Shown piece by piece: positions 13,164 through 16,955 of a stretch of DNA of 16,955 nt (position 1 is the stretch's first letter; every line of letters begins with the position of its first letter). The DNA is from Geobacter sp. UBA4074 (GTDB taxonomy: Bacteria; Desulfobacterota; Desulfuromonadia; Geobacterales; Pseudopelobacteraceae). Below the pieces are notes generated by a model, which was not told the DNA's origin, searched no databases, and saw only the letters and a list, made by a program, of their open reading frames with translations. The position numbers and the translations under genes were made by a program. Location: the NCBI GenBank assembly GCA_002383415.1, contig DFYU01000035.1, positions 1-16,955 of the forward strand, given 5' to 3'.

Positions 13164-16100
13164 ATGTCCGAGCTCCTGAAGAATCGCATCCATGACCTGT
13201 ACCAGTTTCTTCGGGAAGCAAACCAGCTACGTTTCCGCCCCGTACGCAAATTACAGGACCAACCTTTCTCCATTGACATCTTTGCACTCCCCCAGCACCC
13301 CAACATCCAAATAAACCGGCCAGTCCCTTCTGAGGAAGGCTCCGAAGTCCCTGATCAGCTCATCAGTGTCCGGCGTCCGATAGCAACCAAGTGCCCGCCT
13401 CCGCCAGCCCAGTTGCTTGAATGGCTTGTCGCTGGGTGGGACAATCCCGAGAAAGCCGTTGAACCTGCCAAGGAGCGAAACTACGTCAGCGAAGAAGGCG
13501 ACACTGTCACAGAACTCTTCACAGACGATGCGGAGCGCATTTCGCTTTACAAGTCATGGCAACGCCTACGTGATGATTGGGCGCCGCCTGAGGTCGCTGC
13601 CAGAAAAGCGATGAGGGCGTTCGAGGCATTTTACGAAATCCATTCAGCACTCGAAAAAGACGGTGAACAACTCGAACTGCTTGTTGCCGATGGTCATGTC
13701 GCCTGGCGGGCCACGTCTGAACACGACGGCGCGGTAGATATCAACCACCCCATACTGCTCAAGCGTGTCGAATTGCGGTTTGACGCAAACAAGCCCGAAT
13801 TTACTATTCACGAAACCGACCGCGATCCGGAGATATACGGCGGTATATTCCTCGACCTCGCGGGCGTCCAGCCTGCCTCGATAAAAAAGAGACAGGATGA
13901 GCTATCAGAAGCCGGGTACCATCCGCTCGGGTGGGATGATACGAGCGCGTTCCTGAAAGCATTCATCCAGTCCGTGTCACCACTCAAGGGCGCCTACAGC
14001 AAGGAACCTTGCAGCCCCGGGGATGTCCCGCAGCTGTGGCGTTCACCCGTTCTCCTTCTTCGTAAGCGCGTTACCGGTATCGCAAATGCCATTGACGCAA
14101 TCATTGATGACATTGAGCATCAGGAAGTTTTTCCCCCTGCACTCAGCCAGATAACAGGCACAGGAGAAGGGGCTTGGCCAGATGGTGGGCTTGGTGGTGG
14201 CACTGGATCTGGCGCAGGACCGGGTGATGTCGGCACCATCAGCGACTCTGACGACATCCTCCTCGCAAAAGAAGCCAACGAAGAGCAGATACAGATTATC
14301 AAGCGGCTTTCTCGAAGCGGCTCCGTCATCGTTCAGGGGCCGCCTGGGACAGGTAAAACACATACTATTGGTAACATCATCGGCCACTTGCTCGCCCAAG
14401 GCAAATCTGTCTTGGTTACCAGTCACACCACAAAAGCATTGCGGGTTCTGCGCGATAAAGTGCCCGAGATGCTGCAACCCCTCTGTGTCTCGGTTCTTGG
14501 CAGTGATGGTGACGCCCGAAAGCAGTTAGAGGCATCAATCTCCTCAATCACCGAGCGCCTCACACAGGGAAATGCAGCCGATCTCTTGACACAGGCGCAA
14601 CGGATGGCCGAGGAGCGCACCAAACTAATCACGAAAGTTCGAGGGCTGGGTAAACTCCGGCGCACGGCCCTTGAAAACGAATACAGGGAGATTGCCGTCA
14701 ACGGCAAAGAATTCTCGCCGTCTGATGCTGCCCGTTATGTTGCCCAACATCAATCGACACATAGCTGGATTCCCTCTCCTATAAAGCTCGGTACTTCGAC
14801 AACACTATCTGCGGAAGAGCTTGCCAGGGTCTATGCACTTTCAAACCTGTTCACTTCGGAGGACGAACAGGATGCTCGGCTGCCACTTCCCGACTTGGCA
14901 ACTCTTCCGTCCGAACGCCAGTTTGAGGTCGTGGTCGATGAGTTTATCTCGTTGACAACAACCGACCTCAGCTACGGGCAAGAGCGCTGGAACAGCACGG
15001 GTGGTAAAAGTACTCAGATTGCCGAACTTGTCACTTTACTTGCCTCTGAGTTTTCAGACGACCTTCGCAGACAACAATGGCGCCCGCATGCCATCGTAGC
15101 AGGTATCCAAGCGAACACCCCCCGTGAAGTCTGGGAAAAGGTAATCACTAAAATCGAAGAGGCTTGCGAGGCTGGGGCACGCAATTCACTGTCAATCCAT
15201 CACAAGGCAAAGCTCTCTGACACCTTACCCTTTGCCCGCCAGAAGCAGATTGCATCCGAAATATGCATCCATCTTGAAAATGGCGGAAAGCTTGGCATGC
15301 TGCAGTTGGTAACCCGTTCAGAATGGCGCACATTCATAAAAACAACCTCAATTGCCGCCGGAGCGCCGGTTCACCAAGACCATTTCGACGCCCTCCACCG
15401 GCTAGCTCATCTGGAAGATGTCAGGCATGAACTGGGCAGCTTGTGGGACGCAGTCATCGGGCAGGTTACCGGGATTTCGTTTGCGAGCCTTGGGGTATCG
15501 GCCGAGCAGGCATGCCGTGCGCTCATCCCGGAGATGCGACGCTGTCTCGACTGGCACACCAAATCATGGTTGCCACTGGTAGAGAAGCTGAAAGCTGAAG
15601 GACTCAAATTTGACGAGCTTATTGATTCACTACCACGCGAGGCATCGCCAATAGCAGAATATCAGTTTATCGAGCACCTTGCCGTTAATGTGCTACCACA
15701 CCTCATGGAAAAAGAAGCTGCTCGCCGGCGACTTGCCGAGTGCGAGCGCGCGTTCAAGCACCTCGAGGACCTGTCTTCAAAAGCCGACAAGGAACACCCT
15801 GACAGAGGATGCATCGGCCGCATTTTGGTGTCTGTCCGTAGTCGCAGCAAGGATGGTTATGCAGCTGCACTCGCCTATACACGGCATATCCACTCTGTAA
15901 AGCCTTTGGTTGATGAGAGGACGGCCCTTATTGCGAAGCTGCGTCTTGTGGCACCTGGTTGGTCTGACCACCTGGCCGCCAGAGTGGCTCCACATAATGC
16001 TGCTCAAATACCAGGTAATGCCGATGCTGCGTGGACATGGCGGCAATTGCATGATGAGCTCGTTGAGCGGGACAAACTTGACGTGCAGGACTTACAGCAG

Positions 16101-16946
16101 CAAATTGACAAAGCCCGCCAAACCCTACGCCAGCTGACAACCGAACTTATCGATGCTCTGGCATGGGGAAGGCAAATGGAGCGGTTGCAGAGTAATGGGG
16201 CCGTACGTCAAGCCCTTGTTGGCTGGCTTGATACTGCCAAGCGGCTCATTTCGACACGGAAGGCTGACAAGCGGCAGCTGCTGCTGTCGGAGTCCAGGAA
16301 GCTGATGAAGATGTGCGCAAAGGCCGTTCCCGTCTGGGTAATGCCCATCTCCATCATGGCAGAGTCCTTTGACCCAAAGACGACACGGTTTGACGTCGTC
16401 ATCATTGATGAAGCCTCTCAGGCCGACCTTAATGCCTTGATACCACTATACATGGCAAAGCAGATTGTCATAGTCGGCGATCATGAACAGGTGACGCCAC
16501 TCGGTGTCGGCAAAGACCAGAGCGCACTTGAAAACCTGCGCCGCTCGATACTGCAGGACATACCCAACGCCCACCTTTACGACAACCTCTCGTCAATCTA
16601 TGACATCGGCCGACAGTCATTCGGTGATGCCATACGGCTCGCTGAGCATTTCCGCTGCGTGCCGGAGATAATTGCATTCAGTAACCAGCTCAGCTACGAG
16701 GGAAACATCAGGCCGCTACGCGAGACCAATTCCAGCAACCTAAAGCCGGCATGCGTACCGTATCAGGTCAACGGCATCCGCGAGAACAAGACCAATGCGG
16801 TAGAGGCAGAGACCATTGTATCACTTGTTGAAGCGATGATTAAACACCCTGAGTACGCAGGCAAGTCCATCGGGGTTATCTCAATGGTCGGTGAGCCTCA
16901 AGCCGTAAAAATTGAGACCATGCTCCACAAGTGCGTATTCCGCTGA
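13164..16946 (+). CDS. Large SF1 (UPF1/DNA2-type) helicase, C-terminus missing
   Basis: A 1260-residue protein from the ATG at 13164, with no clear ribosome site; a TTG 12 bases upstream is an alternative. Residues 1-330 are an uncharacterised N-terminal region, then a Gly-rich linker (about 331-358). Helicase motifs: Walker A GPPGTGKT (392-399, Lys398), motif Ia VLVTSHTTKAL, a long helical insertion of about 650 residues, Walker B DEASQ (Asp1082/Glu1083), GDHEQVTP (1105-1112) and EHFRCVPEII (from 1161). The protein then stops at TGA 16944, before the expected QG-x-E motif V and motif VI, so it should lack a complete second RecA fold. Related UPF1-like helicases of this size often belong to phage-defence systems (for example Mokosh) and carry a C-terminal nuclease; no kinase or nuclease domain is visible here. 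A frameshift near 16930 is likely. Confidence 0.8.
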   Translation: MSELLKNRIHDLYQFLREANQLRFRPVRKLQDQPFSIDIFALPQHPNIQINRPVPSEEGSEVPDQLISVRRPIATKCPPPPAQLLEWLVAGWDNPEKAVEPAKERNYVSEEGDTVTELFTDDAERISLYKSWQRLRDDWAPPEVAARKAMRAFEAFYEIHSALEKDGEQLELLVADGHVAWRATSEHDGAVDINHPILLKRVELRFDANKPEFTIHETDRDPEIYGGIFLDLAGVQPASIKKRQDELSEAGYHPLGWDDTSAFLKAFIQSVSPLKGAYSKEPCSPGDVPQLWRSPVLLLRKRVTGIANAIDAIIDDIEHQEVFPPALSQITGTGEGAWPDGGLGGGTGSGAGPGDVGTISDSDDILLAKEANEEQIQIIKRLSRSGSVIVQGPPGTGKTHTIGNIIGHLLAQGKSVLVTSHTTKALRVLRDKVPEMLQPLCVSVLGSDGDARKQLEASISSITERLTQGNAADLLTQAQRMAEERTKLITKVRGLGKLRRTALENEYREIAVNGKEFSPSDAARYVAQHQSTHSWIPSPIKLGTSTTLSAEELARVYALSNLFTSEDEQDARLPLPDLATLPSERQFEVVVDEFISLTTTDLSYGQERWNSTGGKSTQIAELVTLLASEFSDDLRRQQWRPHAIVAGIQANTPREVWEKVITKIEEACEAGARNSLSIHHKAKLSDTLPFARQKQIASEICIHLENGGKLGMLQLVTRSEWRTFIKTTSIAAGAPVHQDHFDALHRLAHLEDVRHELGSLWDAVIGQVTGISFASLGVSAEQACRALIPEMRRCLDWHTKSWLPLVEKLKAEGLKFDELIDSLPREASPIAEYQFIEHLAVNVLPHLMEKEAARRRLAECERAFKHLEDLSSKADKEHPDRGCIGRILVSVRSRSKDGYAAALAYTRHIHSVKPLVDERTALIAKLRLVAPGWSDHLAARVAPHNAAQIPGNADAAWTWRQLHDELVERDKLDVQDLQQQIDKARQTLRQLTTELIDALAWGRQMERLQSNGAVRQALVGWLDTAKRLISTRKADKRQLLLSESRKLMKMCAKAVPVWVMPISIMAESFDPKTTRFDVVIIDEASQADLNALIPLYMAKQIVIVGDHEQVTPLGVGKDQSALENLRRSILQDIPNAHLYDNLSSIYDIGRQSFGDAIRLAEHFRCVPEIIAFSNQLSYEGNIRPLRETNSSNLKPACVPYQVNGIRENKTNAVEAETIVSLVEAMIKHPEYAGKSIGVISMVGEPQAVKIETMLHKCVFR

Positions 16947-16955
16947 AAGTGACCG

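Overview
The window looks like the chromosome of a Gram-negative bacterium, most likely a Desulfuromonadota (Geobacter-type) species. This is inferred from the moderately high GC, clear AGGAGG ribosome sites, a lipoprotein-type Slt murein transglycosylase, a periplasmic DUF4197 protein and a bacterial lipocalin. No rRNA, complete tRNA or other taxonomic marker is present, so the placement is tentative.

Left half (1-9500), housekeeping-like: the 5' part of a soluble lytic transglycosylase gene (minus strand, cut by the window edge at its catalytic Glu); a divergent 1048-residue UvrD-type helicase fused to a Cys-liganded RecB-family nuclease domain; two small minus-strand genes sharing a D-T-V-x-[IL]-S motif; a secreted DUF4197 protein; a minus-strand pair made of a two-repeat secreted protein and a lipocalin; a plus-strand polytopic membrane protein followed by a small Cys-rich exported peptide.

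Middle (9530-12830), accessory: three gene modules, all on the minus strand. Each ends in the same architecture: gene 3' end, then a variable inverted repeat, then a 45-bp conserved element, then a module-specific rho-independent hairpin. Module 1 is a TumE-type toxin with an HVO_A0114-type HTH antitoxin. Module 2 is the AbiEi/AbiEii type IV toxin-antitoxin pair. Module 3 is a single unrecognised 110-residue protein whose start region looks frameshifted. The 45-bp element has the same length in all three copies; its first 29 bp are identical in copies 1 and 2 and match at 24 of 29 positions in copy 3. On the minus strand it resembles the 3' end of a tRNA-Glu gene. This cassette-like arrangement is the most unusual feature of the window.

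Right end (12850-16955): a plus-strand locus with a small, apparently frameshifted gene that ends 8 bases before a 1260-residue SF1 (UPF1/DNA2-type) helicase. The helicase stops before its last conserved motifs, again consistent with a frameshift. With the two toxin-antitoxin modules, this resembles a defence island in which several genes are decaying or carry sequence errors.
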